A stretch of DNA of 64,000 nucleotides from Cytospora piceicola (Eukaryota > Ascomycota > Sordariomycetes > Diaporthales > Cytosporaceae), in assembly GCA_023375675.1 (NCBI GenBank), contig JALQBC010000020.1, positions 620,001 to 684,000 of the forward strand, written 5' to 3'. The notes beneath the pieces were generated by a model. That model made no database searches. It saw only the letters and a program-made list of their open reading frames with translations, and was not told the origin of the DNA. The first letter of the stretch is position 1. Each line of letters begins with the position of its first letter. The translations under genes were made by a program, and so were the position numbers. Shown in pieces: positions 11,712-21,947 of the stretch.

Positions 11712-14253
11712 ATGATGAAGTCCAATATACAGCAGTCCTCGGCTGCTTCCACTTCCGCCGGCCAGCGGTCAGCCACCGTCTCTAGAGAGGCTGAATTGTC
11801 CGCACATTTCTCCAAGGCGGCCATTTCCGACCTGCCACCCCTCGAGAACCGCGCCAGTCAGGGCGCGAGCCCCTACGTGCGAGCGCATGCCTCTACGCCA
11901 GTCGCATGGCAACTGCTGGACGACGAGGCCATACAGAGGGCCCAGAGGGAGAACAAGTTGATCTTTATGAACATCGGGTTCAAGTCATGCCACTGTGAGT
12001 TACACACCGCCATCAACAGACCGTACGGGCAGCAGGACTAATTCACGCCCCTCCACACTCCAGACTGCCGTCTAACAACGCAGGAGTCCTTCTCTCACCC
12101 CGAGATCGCGAAGCTCCTTAACACCTCATTCGTTCCCATCATCGTCGACCGCGAGGAGAGACCCGACATCGATAATATTTACATGAACTATATTCAGGCC
12201 ATCAATGGCGCAGGAGGGTGGCCACTAAACGTCTTTCTGACGCCTGATCTCGAGCCCGTCTTTGGCGGTACATACTGGCCCTCCCCTGGCACCGAACTTA
12301 TCGGCCCCGACGGCGAGGAGATTGCCGAAGATGAGCGTATTGATTTCCTGGTGATCCTGCAGAAGATGAGGGAGGTTTGGCCGCAACATGAATCACGCTG
12401 TCGCCAAGAGGCAAAAGAGATTGTGTCGAAGCTCCGCGAGTTTGCAGCAGAGGGGACTTTTGGAACCCATGGCTCCAATACAACTTCGAGTGTGGGAACG
12501 TCTAGCGCCGCGGCCCCCACAGACGTGTCTGGAACGCCCATGGCGGGTGAATCCGATCTGGACCTGGACCAGCTGGAGGAGGCCTACACGCATATTGCGG
12601 GGACGTTCGACCCTGTGAATGGCGGCTTTGGCATCGCGCCCAAGTTCCCTACACCGGCCAAGCTCTCGTTCTTGTTCAGGCTGGGGTTGTTGCCGCCGGT
12701 TGTGGCGGATGTTGTGGGAGAAAAAGAGGTTACGGATGCGAAGCACATGGTGTACCATACCCTGCGGAGGTTACAACAGAGTGGGCTGCGGGATCAACTC
12801 GGGGGTGGGTTCCATCGGTATGCAGTGACAGCCAACTGGTCAATGCCCCACTTTGAGAAGATGGTTTCGGACAACGCGTTGCTGTTGGGCGTATACCTGG
12901 ACGCCTGGTTGTCGAATGCAAAACTCAGCAAAACTGCCGAGTTTGGCGACATGGTGTTTGAGCTGGCGGACTACCTGACGTCTCCGCCAATACTGCGTGG
13001 TGATGGCGGATTTGCGACCAGCGAGGCGGCGGACTCAATCTACAAGAAGGGCGACAACCAGTTGCGCGAAGGAGCCTACTACCTATGGACGCGGAGGGAG
13101 TTTGACGACGTGTTTAAGGACACGCCTACAATTGGCGCACTTGCTGCGGCGCACTGGAATGTCCTGGCGCATGGCAACGTGGAACGTGAGCGGGATCCTA
13201 ATGACGAGTTCATGAACCAAAATGTGTTGCACGCGGTGAAAGATGTTGAGGCGCTTCGACAGCAATTCGGAACCTCGGCCTCAGAAGCTCAGGAGTGGAT
13301 CGAAACGGCGAGGGCGACATTAAGGGCACATCGTGAAAAGGACCGTGTGAGACCGGCGACGGACGACAAGGTCGTGACCAGCGTGAACGCTCTGGTCATC
13401 TCAACGCTGGCGAGGACAAGCGCGGCCATTAAGCAGGTCACCCCGGAAAAGTCTCGCAAATACCTTGATGCAGCAACGAAAGCAGCGACGTTCATCAAGG
13501 AGAAGCTGTGGGACTCGCAAAACAGGGTGCTGTATAGGTCCTACTCCGATAAGCGAAGCTCCACTCGAGGGTTCGCCGATGATTATGCCTTCCTCATCGA
13601 GGCCCTGATAGACTTGTATGAGACGGCTGGCGAGGAGAGATGGCTTCAGTGGGCTGATGAGCTGCAAGGTGAGTTTATTCCGTGGCAACTATACAAACAC
13701 AAACAGTACGCTGACTATTTCAACCCCAGGTCGTCAAGTAGACCTATTCTACGACCCAACAATCCCCAACACCTCCCGACCAGTCACTCCTATGGCCCAC
13801 CACTCGGCATGTGGCGGCTTTTACTCTACAGCCGACGAGGCACCATACGTGATTCTCCGGCTCAAAGACGGCATGGACACGGCGCAACCATCCACCAACG
13901 CCGTTTCCACGTCGAACCTCTTCCGCCTGGGTTTCATGCTCGGCGATACGCGATACAACCAACTTGCGCGGGAGACGATCAATGCCTTCGAGGTCGAGGC
14001 GCTGCAGTACCCATGGCTGTTCATCGGTCTCCTCCAGAACGTCGTCACCGCGAGGTTGGGTGGCATTGTGTGGCTGACCAAGCAACGAGAGTTTTATGAG
14101 CTGCCCAGGGCTGGCCTGAGAAGTCTCGTCTTCCTGAAGGAGGGCAAGGAGCTGGAGGAATCTTGGCTGGTAAAGAGAAACCCTGCGCTGAGCAAGCTGG
14201 AGAAAGGCACGTATCAGTTTGAGGAGACGTACAAGCCGTACACGGAGGAATGA
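11712..14253 (+). CDS. DUF255/SSP411 family thioredoxin-like protein
   Basis: Three exons, 11712-11994, 12064-13668 and 13730-14253, encode 803 aa; introns are 69 and 61 nt with GTGAGT donors. The N-terminal thioredoxin-like DUF255 domain (about residues 45-215) includes HASTPVAWQLLDDEA, LIFMNIGFKSCHYC with CxxC at Cys93/Cys96, VDREERPDIDNIYMNY and GGWPLNVFLTPDL. The C-terminal part is the alpha/alpha-barrel seen in the N-acylglucosamine-2-epimerase-like superfamily. It has NGGFGIAPKFPTPAKLSF, DQLGGGFHRYAVTANWSMPH, FEKMVSDNALLLGVYL and TKAATFIKEKLWDSQNRVL. Length and order match the human SPATA20/bacterial YyaL family. Its biochemical role is unresolved; a redox or sugar-handling function is only suggested by folds. 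ATG choice: the second codon is also ATG and no in-frame ATG lies upstream. Confidence 0.92.
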
Positions 14254-14899
14254 TTAGCTAGGGATGTAATATGTCGGATTGAGAAGTGGCATGGGGAATT
14301 GGGAGTTTGTGAGGGATACTTGGCAAAAGGGCTTGCCTGTTTGAAACACGCATTTACACGGAGTTTGTTTTTAGAGACGTGGGCTCGGTGTGTTGGCTGA
14401 CTTTATATGGGCTTTTGTTAGAAAGTGTAGAATGAGTCTCAATAGGTGAATTGCTAATCGTGATTTCCACACCTGATAGCGCGGTCGTCCGGGGCGAGAA
14501 GGAGACAATGGAAGGCAGAAATCGACTTCCTTCACTGTTTAATGTTGCCCGTGCATATGCAGCCCAGAGCGGAGCCTCTCGTTTACGTACCAAGAATGTG
14601 AGCGAAGCTTCAGGGTCCTGGAGCTGTCTCAACTTGTCGTCGACATAAGCTTATCGATAGCTGCAGTGGGGCGATATGGCGATATGGCGATATGGGTTGA
14701 ATTTGCCCCGCGATCCGATGCTTATCAAGCAAAAATTTAGAAATCCAACGTTCGTCAACACCAGAATTCGCCATTTTCCCAAGCTGTCCGCATGAAACAG
14801 AAGTCATTCTTGTTCAGACTCTGATAATCCTCAATACTATACCTGACCTGCCAAACACCCTCAAAATTCGACCAAGTTTGCCTCCAAAATAAGACGAAA
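14254..14899. other. intergenic between the DUF255 gene and sqt1
   Basis: 3' region of the DUF255 gene and promoter of sqt1. It contains the 8-bp tandem repeat listed separately; nothing else was recognised. Confidence 0.5.
14671..14694. repeat. three tandem copies of GCGATATG
   Basis: A perfect 3 x 8 bp tandem repeat about 205 bp upstream of the sqt1 start codon. It could be a promoter element or a simple slippage product. Confidence 0.7.
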
Positions 14900-16459
14900 A
14901 TGTCCACGAACCCCTATCAAGACCCCGCGTCTGACGACGAACAAGATGTCGTTGACATGGACGAAGTCGCCGAGGAGATCGCAGGAGACGACGAGGACGG
15001 CGACGTCAACATGTCAGACGCCGAGGAAGACGAGGGCGAAGAGCTCCAGCTCGTAAACGACTCGGTCGCCTACTTCGACGCCCACAAGGACTCGGTCTTC
15101 ACCATCGCCCAGCACCCCACGAACCCCAACATCATAGCGACGGGCGGCAGCGAGGGCGACGGCGAGGACGCACCAGGAAAGGGCTACGTCTTCGTGGTGC
15201 CCGAGATCACAGAGAGGGACGGCCCCGTGCTGCCCCCAAGCTTCGCGGCGGACCCGCAGGCCGCGGCGCAGGAGATGGCCAGCCAGCGCGAGAACCTGCA
15301 GATGCACCCCGTTTTCGCCATCGAGGGCCACACCGACTCGATCAACTCGCTGGCGTTCACGCTGCCCAACGGAGAGTTCCTTGTCTCCGGTGGCCTGGAC
15401 GGCCGGCTGAGGGCCTACAAGGTGGACGCGTCGAGGCCGAGCTTCACCTTCGTGGGAGAGTCCCAGGAGGTGCCCGAGATCAACTGGCTGGCGCCCTGCC
15501 CGAGCACGGATTACCCCAACGCCGTCGCCCTGGGCGCATCGGACGGTTCCGTCTGGGTGTACACGATCGACCCTTCGGACGCCGCGAACCCGCTGCAGAT
15601 CGTCCAGACCTACTTCCTGCACACATCGTCCTGCACGGCCGGCGCGTGGACGCCCGATGGAGGCCTGTTGGCGACGGTGGACGAGGAGAGCAGCCTGTAC
15701 GTGTGGGACGTGTGGGGAATCGCGGCCGGGAAGGGCCTGGTGGAAAACAACGGCCAGACGGTGGCATCGCTCACGCCGACGGACCAGCGGTTCTTCGTCG
15801 AGGGCGGTCTCTACTCCGTCGCCGTCGAGCCAAGAGGAGGATACCTGGCCGTCGGCGGCGCACAAGGCGCGATCAGGATAGTCAGCCTGCCCCGGATCAC
15901 CGAGGCGACAGCAGGGGCCTCGGCACTGGCAGGCTCAAAAGCGGGCAAGGGCAAGGCGGGCAAGGCGACGGCGAGCCGGTCGGCCGGCGGCGAGGCGCAG
16001 GCGGGCCAGATCCTGGCCGCGCTGCAGGTGCAGTCCGACAGCATCGAGACGCTCTCGTTCGCGCCGGCGTCGGCCTCGGTGCCGCTGCTGGCCGCGGGCT
16101 CCGTCGACGGCAGCATCGCCGTGTACGACCCCAGCCGGACGTTCTCCGTCCGGAGGAACATCCCCGGCGCGCACGAGGAGTTCAGTGTCGTCAAGGTCGA
16201 GTGGGTGCGGGCGCCGGCCTCGGGCCAGTGGCTGCTGACGAGCTGCGGCATGGACGGTGTCGTGAGGAGGTGGAACCTGCAGGGGGCGAACCCCTCGCAG
16301 CATGCGCCCAACGCGGCGGTCGCGGGCTTGGAGAAGGAATGGAGGGGACATCGGGGTGATGGGGAGGGCGGTGGTGTGTTGGGATTCGTACAGGGTCTTG
16401 ATGGGAAGAGGGTTGTTACAGCTGGTGATGACGGGATCGTCCTGTTGTTTGAGGCATAG
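14900..16459 (+). CDS. sqt1: WD40 ribosome-assembly protein Sqt1 (AAMP-like)
   Basis: An intronless frame of 519 aa. Residues 10-50 are strongly acidic (DEQDVVDMDEVAEEIAGDDE, DAEEDEGEE), followed by a WD40 propeller. Blades include FDAHKDSVFTIAQHP, IEGHTDSINSLAFTLPNGEF with VSGGLDGRLRAYKV, LHTSSCTAGAWTPDGGLLAT, VDEESSLYVWDV and the last blade VVTAGDDGIVLLFEA. An acidic N-terminus in front of an eight-blade propeller is the pattern of yeast Sqt1 and animal AAMP. Sqt1 is the dedicated chaperone of ribosomal protein uL16 (Rpl10) for loading on the 60S subunit. An unconserved Ala/Lys/Gly insert (AGSKAGKGKAGKATASR) lies in the middle. The gene is GC-rich at third positions, as expected for a well-expressed core gene. 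Confidence 0.9.
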   Translation: MSTNPYQDPASDDEQDVVDMDEVAEEIAGDDEDGDVNMSDAEEDEGEELQLVNDSVAYFDAHKDSVFTIAQHPTNPNIIATGGSEGDGEDAPGKGYVFVVPEITERDGPVLPPSFAADPQAAAQEMASQRENLQMHPVFAIEGHTDSINSLAFTLPNGEFLVSGGLDGRLRAYKVDASRPSFTFVGESQEVPEINWLAPCPSTDYPNAVALGASDGSVWVYTIDPSDAANPLQIVQTYFLHTSSCTAGAWTPDGGLLATVDEESSLYVWDVWGIAAGKGLVENNGQTVASLTPTDQRFFVEGGLYSVAVEPRGGYLAVGGAQGAIRIVSLPRITEATAGASALAGSKAGKGKAGKATASRSAGGEAQAGQILAALQVQSDSIETLSFAPASASVPLLAAGSVDGSIAVYDPSRTFSVRRNIPGAHEEFSVVKVEWVRAPASGQWLLTSCGMDGVVRRWNLQGANPSQHAPNAAVAGLEKEWRGHRGDGEGGGVLGFVQGLDGKRVVTAGDDGIVLLFEA

Positions 16460-17006
16460 GGGGCTGGTTTGGCTTTGAGATAGTGAGCTCTATATCAGCG
16501 ATGTGAGAGTCACGAGGGAAATCAAAACATATGATACCATTCAATTCTCGTTCATGACTACCCAAGCATCTGACTGCCCTGAGAAGTATTTGTCTTGCTG
16601 GTTGAATTCGTTAATCGTCGCTGAATTTAGTCATGACGTTCTGCTACCTGATTTACACGAAAGTGAAGAGAAATAAAACGAGGTGACGGGAACAACCCGT
16701 TTTAGGTTGTAAATTGATAAAACTCAAGTCTCCGGTGCGTTTACCATAGTAAACGTTTTGTTCTGAACACGATCAACAGACCCCTGGCTCCTACCACTCG
16801 CCATACAAGCCGGCGGAATATATATGACTTCGCAAGTCTAGTTGTATGTACACAGCAGCGATGCTTGAGGTATAGGGGACACATTTTGCTTCCGACCAAG
16901 AGTTGCTGCCACAGTAATCCTTACATAAGTATGTAACATTCCCCAGTTCAGATCATGAGGTTTATGTGAACACTCTCCCTGGTTGAACACCCTAGGGTAT
17001 CAGCGA
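16460..17006. other. convergent 3' region, no gene
   Basis: Lies between the 3' ends of sqt1 (+) and the alpha/beta hydrolase (-). AATAAA at 16672-16677 on the plus strand may be the sqt1 polyadenylation signal. Nothing else was recognised. Confidence 0.5.
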
Positions 17007-17969
17007 CTAGCCTTGAATCTTCTTCACGAAGTCCACAGCGGTATCAACCACGCCTTCATTCCAGCTCAAATGAGGAGAATGACCAGCCGGGCTGCGGTAT
17101 ATGGTGAATTCTCCAGTCTTCGAGCCCTGGAGTGCTGCCATACCTTCCTGGTACTCCTTGGGAAGGGTCAGATCGCCCTCTAGCACCGGGTACGCACACG
17201 GAAGGGCCGAGTAGGCATCGTTGGAAAGCTTGGTGGTCAAGATCGGAGATGCAGTAAGACCAGGTGCCCACTTCTGCGCATCGGCGGGCTTAAGGTCATT
17301 GAACAGGAACTTTTCGGCCTGTACGATCGTACCGAGACCTGTAAAGCCATGTTTCTATCATGAGTCGCAATGATTAGCTGGTGGATTTCTTTGCGTTCTG
17401 GGGGTTCTGGACCACATACGTGGAAAGTCATAAAGGGCGGCACAACAGCATTGCCATCTTTGGGTTGGAAGAAGGAGTGGATCGACTCTCCAACGGGGAT
17501 GACGAAGGCTCCCATATATAAAATACCAATGATACCTGAGCAGCGGTTAGTCACATAACTTTCTGGTACCAAATTGAGTGGAGTAGCAAGAAAAGACCAA
17601 CCTCCGCGGGCTCCGTTGGCTTCTCTGGTCTTGGCCTGTAGCTCAGGCCGGGCTGCCTCCGTCGCAACCCAACCGCCAGAAGAGTGGGCGATGACGAGGA
17701 CCTTCTTGCCCTCATCAACCAAGGGTCTCAAGAACAACCTGAGTGTCCTCTTCACCCTGCGGGTAGCCACCTACCGGTGGCTCCAGATCAAAATCCGGGT
17801 TGTTAACGTCGCCGACGTTGAGCTTTGCAAGATCCGCTGTCGGGAGCTGGGGACAGTACGCATCGATGCCTCTGGCTTTTAATGCCTCAATCAAAGGCCC
17901 GTAGGGCGCTGGGGTATGGTACGAGCCATGGCAGACGACAACGGTAAAACCGGTAACTGCGGAGGCCAT
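17007..17969 (-). CDS. alpha/beta hydrolase, frame broken by one extra base
   Basis: Exons 17602-17969, 17420-17535 and 17007-17354 are joined by 66- and 65-nt introns, but the total is 832 nt, one more than a multiple of three. The frame breaks near 17715-17740. Upstream it reads TVVVCHGSYHTPAPYGPLIE and GEEDTQVVLET and then hits a stop. Downstream in the next frame it reads LVDEGKKVLVIAHSSGGWV. Ignoring one base gives 276 aa with the nucleophile elbow HSSGG and a C-terminal AGHSPHLSWN histidine, typical of the EstC/methylesterase-like AB-hydrolase group. A 37-nt intron (after the CAG at 17732) would also restore frame, but it is very short and would remove the conserved LVDEGK segment. Either a recent pseudogene or a sequence error. 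It sits at the edge of the biosynthetic locus. Confidence 0.72.
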
Positions 17970-18351
17970 GGTGCGTAATGTCGACGACTCGAGGGAGGGT
18001 ATGGCGGATATTGTGGAGGCCACGCCGGCGGAAATATTGATCTATATCTTGATATTCTTTTCTGGATGTTGTGGTTCAAGTGATACCACTTTGTTGGATC
18101 AAACGATGTCTCGACATTCTTATCAGCTTTTTAGAAACGAGCATTTGAGACTATGCCACATGCGTGCGTAGCAGAATGTCTGTTGATTGGGCTGCAGCGT
18201 CTGTTGGTTCGGTTTAATTACAACAGCCAATCCATCTATTCATAACAAATCAAGGAAGTTTCCATGAGAAAGGGCTGTATTGTTTTATTCATTAAGCTGT
18301 CGGGCCCAGATCAAGTAGACCAGGGCCATAGTGTGGTACACCCCTGTCTGG
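17970..18351. other. intergenic, hydrolase promoter and transporter 3' end
   Basis: No gene recognised. An in-frame ATG at 18023 could extend the hydrolase by 18 residues. The start at 17969 is preferred for its CACCATGG context and because the homologous domain begins there. Confidence 0.4.
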
Positions 18352-19810
18352 TCAAACTTTACCACCATCACGCAACAATCTTTGAGCTTGTCTCCTATGC
18401 AGATACGCAGCAACAAACAAGATCAGGCTTCCAGCAAATGTCATAGCACCAGAAAACCCCAAAGCTCCCTTATAATCCGTAGAATTGCTCTTGATGGCTC
18501 CAGCAATGGGCGGTCCTACCAACATGCCGATGCCAGCGAAGGCAAACGACGTCCCGATCCTCGTCCCCAGAGTTGTCACGTCCGACGTCAGAGCAGCAAT
18601 AGCGGATGCCGGCAGAGAAGCAATACCCCCATAAGCGAAACCGTACAGCAGCGCAACGACGATAAGGCCGCCATATGTGGTCACCCTGATCCAAACCAGC
18701 GCAATGACACCAGCAAAGCCCATGGTTCCAGCGTACACCCATAGCGCCCCGAACTTGTCACTCGCGAGCGCCGTGACAATCCGGCCTGGTAGCGAGCCCG
18801 CACCTATGATCGTCGACATATAGAATGCGTTTTCCTGCGAGATACCGACTACCTCTGTCGCGTAGACTGTGACGTAGAATATAGGTATATGGATACCAAT
18901 CCAGCTGATTACGTTTGTGAGAGACCAGAACGTATACGCAAAGTCCTTCAAGACGTTCTTGTCAAAGAGCTTGCGCTTCCCAGATGGCAGCCAAAGTGGT
19001 TGCATGACCAGCAAAGGAATGAGGTTGGTAGCCAAAATGATAAAGCCAACAGTCCTGACAGCCCAGGGGAAAGACACGCTAGCCACCAACTCGCGAAGCA
19101 CGATGGGATAAATGATCGCGCCGACTCCGCTTCCTAGAGCGGCGATGCCGCTTGCCGTTGCTCGCTTGGTGCTAAAGTAAGTGTTGATCGATGTGATGCC
19201 AGGGAAGAACATGCAGCCCATCCCTACTCCTGTGCAGACTCCTAGCGATAGAAAGACAGAGTAGTACTCGGTGGCAATGCTGGTCATCATTACTCCCAGA
19301 GTGAGTAGGACGGCGCCAGTGGCAAGGATGTATCTCTGGTATCCTTGATCGTAGAGAGGCCCAGTGATGACGCCGACCTCAATGAGGAAGAAGGCCTGTA
19401 CTGTGCCTATCCATGATATCGACGACGATGAAGAGCTTGTGAGTAGATGGTTCTCATAGTAACTCTGAAAGACGCCAAAGCTGATCATCAAGCCCCTATG
19501 CCCGGTTAGTTGAGCATCAGACTAGCTTGAAGGGAGGGTTTCCTTACCATGTGTTCAGGTATATGATGAAACCACCCAGTACTTGGAGCCATGCTCGTAG
19601 ACCTCCATCTGGAGCCTTGGGGATAAGAGCCTGTTTGGTGGGCGGCTCAATGCTTTCGTGGGAATCCTTCTCTTCAGTCCCATGTGCGTCGTCTTCTGAG
19701 CTCGAAAGTACCGCCGCATCTGGTTGGATTTCTCGTGGCTCGGTGACTGTGCTTAGTTTTCCATTGTCACTCTCCTCCGTACCGTTGGAGCCAGCAAGCG
19801 TCACGGCCAT
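18352..19810 (-). CDS. MFS transporter, monocarboxylate porter-like
   Basis: Exon 1 is 19548-19810 and exon 2 is 18352-19495 (52-nt intron, GTAAGG...CATAG), giving 468 aa. An acidic cytosolic N-terminus of about 65 residues precedes KAPDGGLRAWLQVLGGF. That PDGG-(x)-AW-(x)-V motif is diagnostic of the monocarboxylate porter branch (Mch-type) in fungi. About 12 hydrophobic segments follow, for example IGTVQAFFLIEVGVITGPLY, GIAALGSGVGAIIYPIVL and GGLIVVALLYGFAYG. Substrates in this branch are diverse in fungi, including riboflavin and secondary metabolites, so cargo cannot be named. It sits between the hydrolase and the NRPS-like gene on the same strand, so export of the locus product is a possible role. 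A longer N-terminus from an in-frame ATG at 19840 is possible. Confidence 0.88.
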
Positions 19811-21947
19811 AGTAAGGGTTATATTTGTGTGTTTCTTCAAGTTCTAGTTGCAGTGCAGGCAACAACCAAACCAGCTCAAGGTAGGCGGTGGAGCGAATGG
19901 TTGAAAGACAGAGCGGCTTTTAAAGTACCGCGGAAGCTTTTATTGACAACGGCAAACATGTCTTAAGGGTCTGGTGATGTGGTACTCCATATGCTGTACC
20001 GTACACACTAATACAAAGCGGTGAGTACCCTCTTCCAATGCTACGTAGAAAGCACTTGAGCACTGCGCTCGCTTATTTGCATATATCTACTGGAGGCACA
20101 CAGGCGTCGAGTCTTACTTTCTAAATCAGACATATGTACGCAATTGCGGATACCTAGGCAACTCCGGCAACCAAAAAGCAATCGCTAAGCATCTGCGCGA
20201 TCTGTCACTATGCGGGTCGAGGAAGATGACTTGGACTGTTTGGACACCTTTTCACAGACAGTGGCTGGAAAGTACCCATGCAAGACTCCGTGTCTGGAAG
20301 TATGATGTTACATAGAAACTTCGACAGAATTGCGCCGCAGTATCAAGACCCCACTGTGACTTAAAACAATGTAACAGTAGTAATCAAGGCTTACGCTGCG
20401 TGGTCCGCATGTGGCATTGCTCCACCATCCATAACTTTGTGGTGTACACGGTAGAGTGTTACCAACAGGTCGATCAGGCTGGTCCGGAGTCTGCCCGTTG
20501 TTGATAACTGGTATCAAAACACGCGTTAATATGCACTTAGCTTTTAGCCGTACGCCCATCTGTAAAAGCAGTGGATACCAATTCCATGTCATACAGTACA
20601 TAGCATTGTTCGGAGCATGATCAACATTTGCAAAGGACTCCACCATAGGCAATGACATCGGAAGCAGTCTGGGGTCTTACGAAACAAGCGAGACATGAGC
20701 CGAGCCGGCGGTCAACGTCTCGTCTAGCAAGAAAACTCGGCTCGGTCCGTCTCATTCGTCTCGATGGCATCGTCTACCACTTTCGAATTGATAGCAGACC
20801 CGGTCACTCCGGAGACGTATAGGCTGCGTTAAGCGACAGTTGAGAATCCTTACCCGCAACACATATGCAAGAACAAAGGTAGCTTGGTGGCGCCCTCGAG
20901 GAGGCAGGGCGCATTTATCCGGAAGTAGACTAGGTACCTACGTAGTACGCATCATTATCGATGCAGCTTGGCCACATGTAAATGCTGTCACGCTCTGGAC
21001 TACTACTAGATTGGGCCGGCCCACATTCTGATTGGTAATTTGATAGCGGGCTTTATCTTGGAAAGTGTGAAGCAAATCCTACCGGCAATTACGGAGCTTG
21101 GTGCCCAAAAGTCTGGAAGGATTCAGCAAAAGCACCGTAGGGTGGGTCGTATGAGGAACGCAGGGGCAAAACTAACCAAATGGGCCAAGCGGACACTCAT
21201 CATGCGTTACGCAAAACGACTGTGCAACTCGCTACTGCGACTGTGTGGGTCAAAAAGTTATAACTTATGCCGCATAAGTGGTGAGGCTATCACTTGATCG
21301 CACTTAAGGTCTACGGGTGCGTACTTATTAGGGGACTGCTAGGTTACTCTGTGTAGCAGGCTGGCTAAGTTGCGTGGTGGTGACAGCTACCCGTAGGGAC
21401 TTGAGTTCACCTTAGGTACTGGGTGTGTAGGTAGCCCTGAACACAGTCGCAGTAGCTATTCCCATGTATGTCTGATAGCCAAAGCTCTGCCTGCATGGGT
21501 TGCCACCACACCACAACTGCCCACTCGCCCTCGCGTACATAGAGCATGTTGGCCAGTGTGGACTGCGTCCCTATGTGGTGGGTCTGGTAAGTGAAGAGTC
21601 TCCCAATGCTTTCTCCTTCACCGAAACCCAGCCAGCCAGCCAGTCCAGCCCACCTTGTGCTCTCATCGGAGGTCTGACCGAGTCTCTTATCGAATTTTGT
21701 GACAATTTGCTCCTGAGATCATCGGCTCCTCGATGACATGCTCCATTATGGGTTACTGGTGTATGTTGATAGCTGTGGTTGCTTGTATAACTACAAGCTT
21801 CTACCTTTACTGAGTGTTGCTAAGGTTTGGGACGTTTCATTATTTAGCAGTCGAACGTACACCTTACACTTGATCGCTTTGATGCCTCTAAGTACTTAAG
21901 TATCCTAACCCATCTGAAGCACATGGAAAAACCTCGTGACACTTCGG
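19811..21947. other. intergenic, 2.1 kb, no gene recognised
   Basis: Lies between the transporter promoter and the 3' end of the NRPS-like gene. A 116-codon minus-strand frame (20308-20658) contains several Cys and Trp but matches nothing I know and has no splice support. Scattered CCTAGG-type palindromes occur at about 20152 and 20930. Confidence 0.5.

Noticed and set aside
13669..14099. Continuation of the DUF255 frame past 13668
   Set aside because: The frame runs through a consensus intron into Arg/His-rich nonsense, while the spliced frame continues the family sequence (VDLFYD, STADEAPYVILRLKDG).
14644..14667. Cluster of SalI, HindIII, ClaI and PstI sites resembling a cloning-vector polylinker
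   Set aside because: Only 13 bp match the Bluescript order and the flanks are ordinary genomic sequence; coincidence is more likely than vector contamination.
15014..15865. 283-codon antisense frame in sqt1
   Set aside because: Low-complexity Arg/Val/Gly sequence caused by high third-position GC on the sense strand.
20308..20658. 116-codon minus-strand frame between the transporter and the NRPS-like gene
   Set aside because: No recognisable domain, no splice partners and no conserved context; not enough to call a gene.
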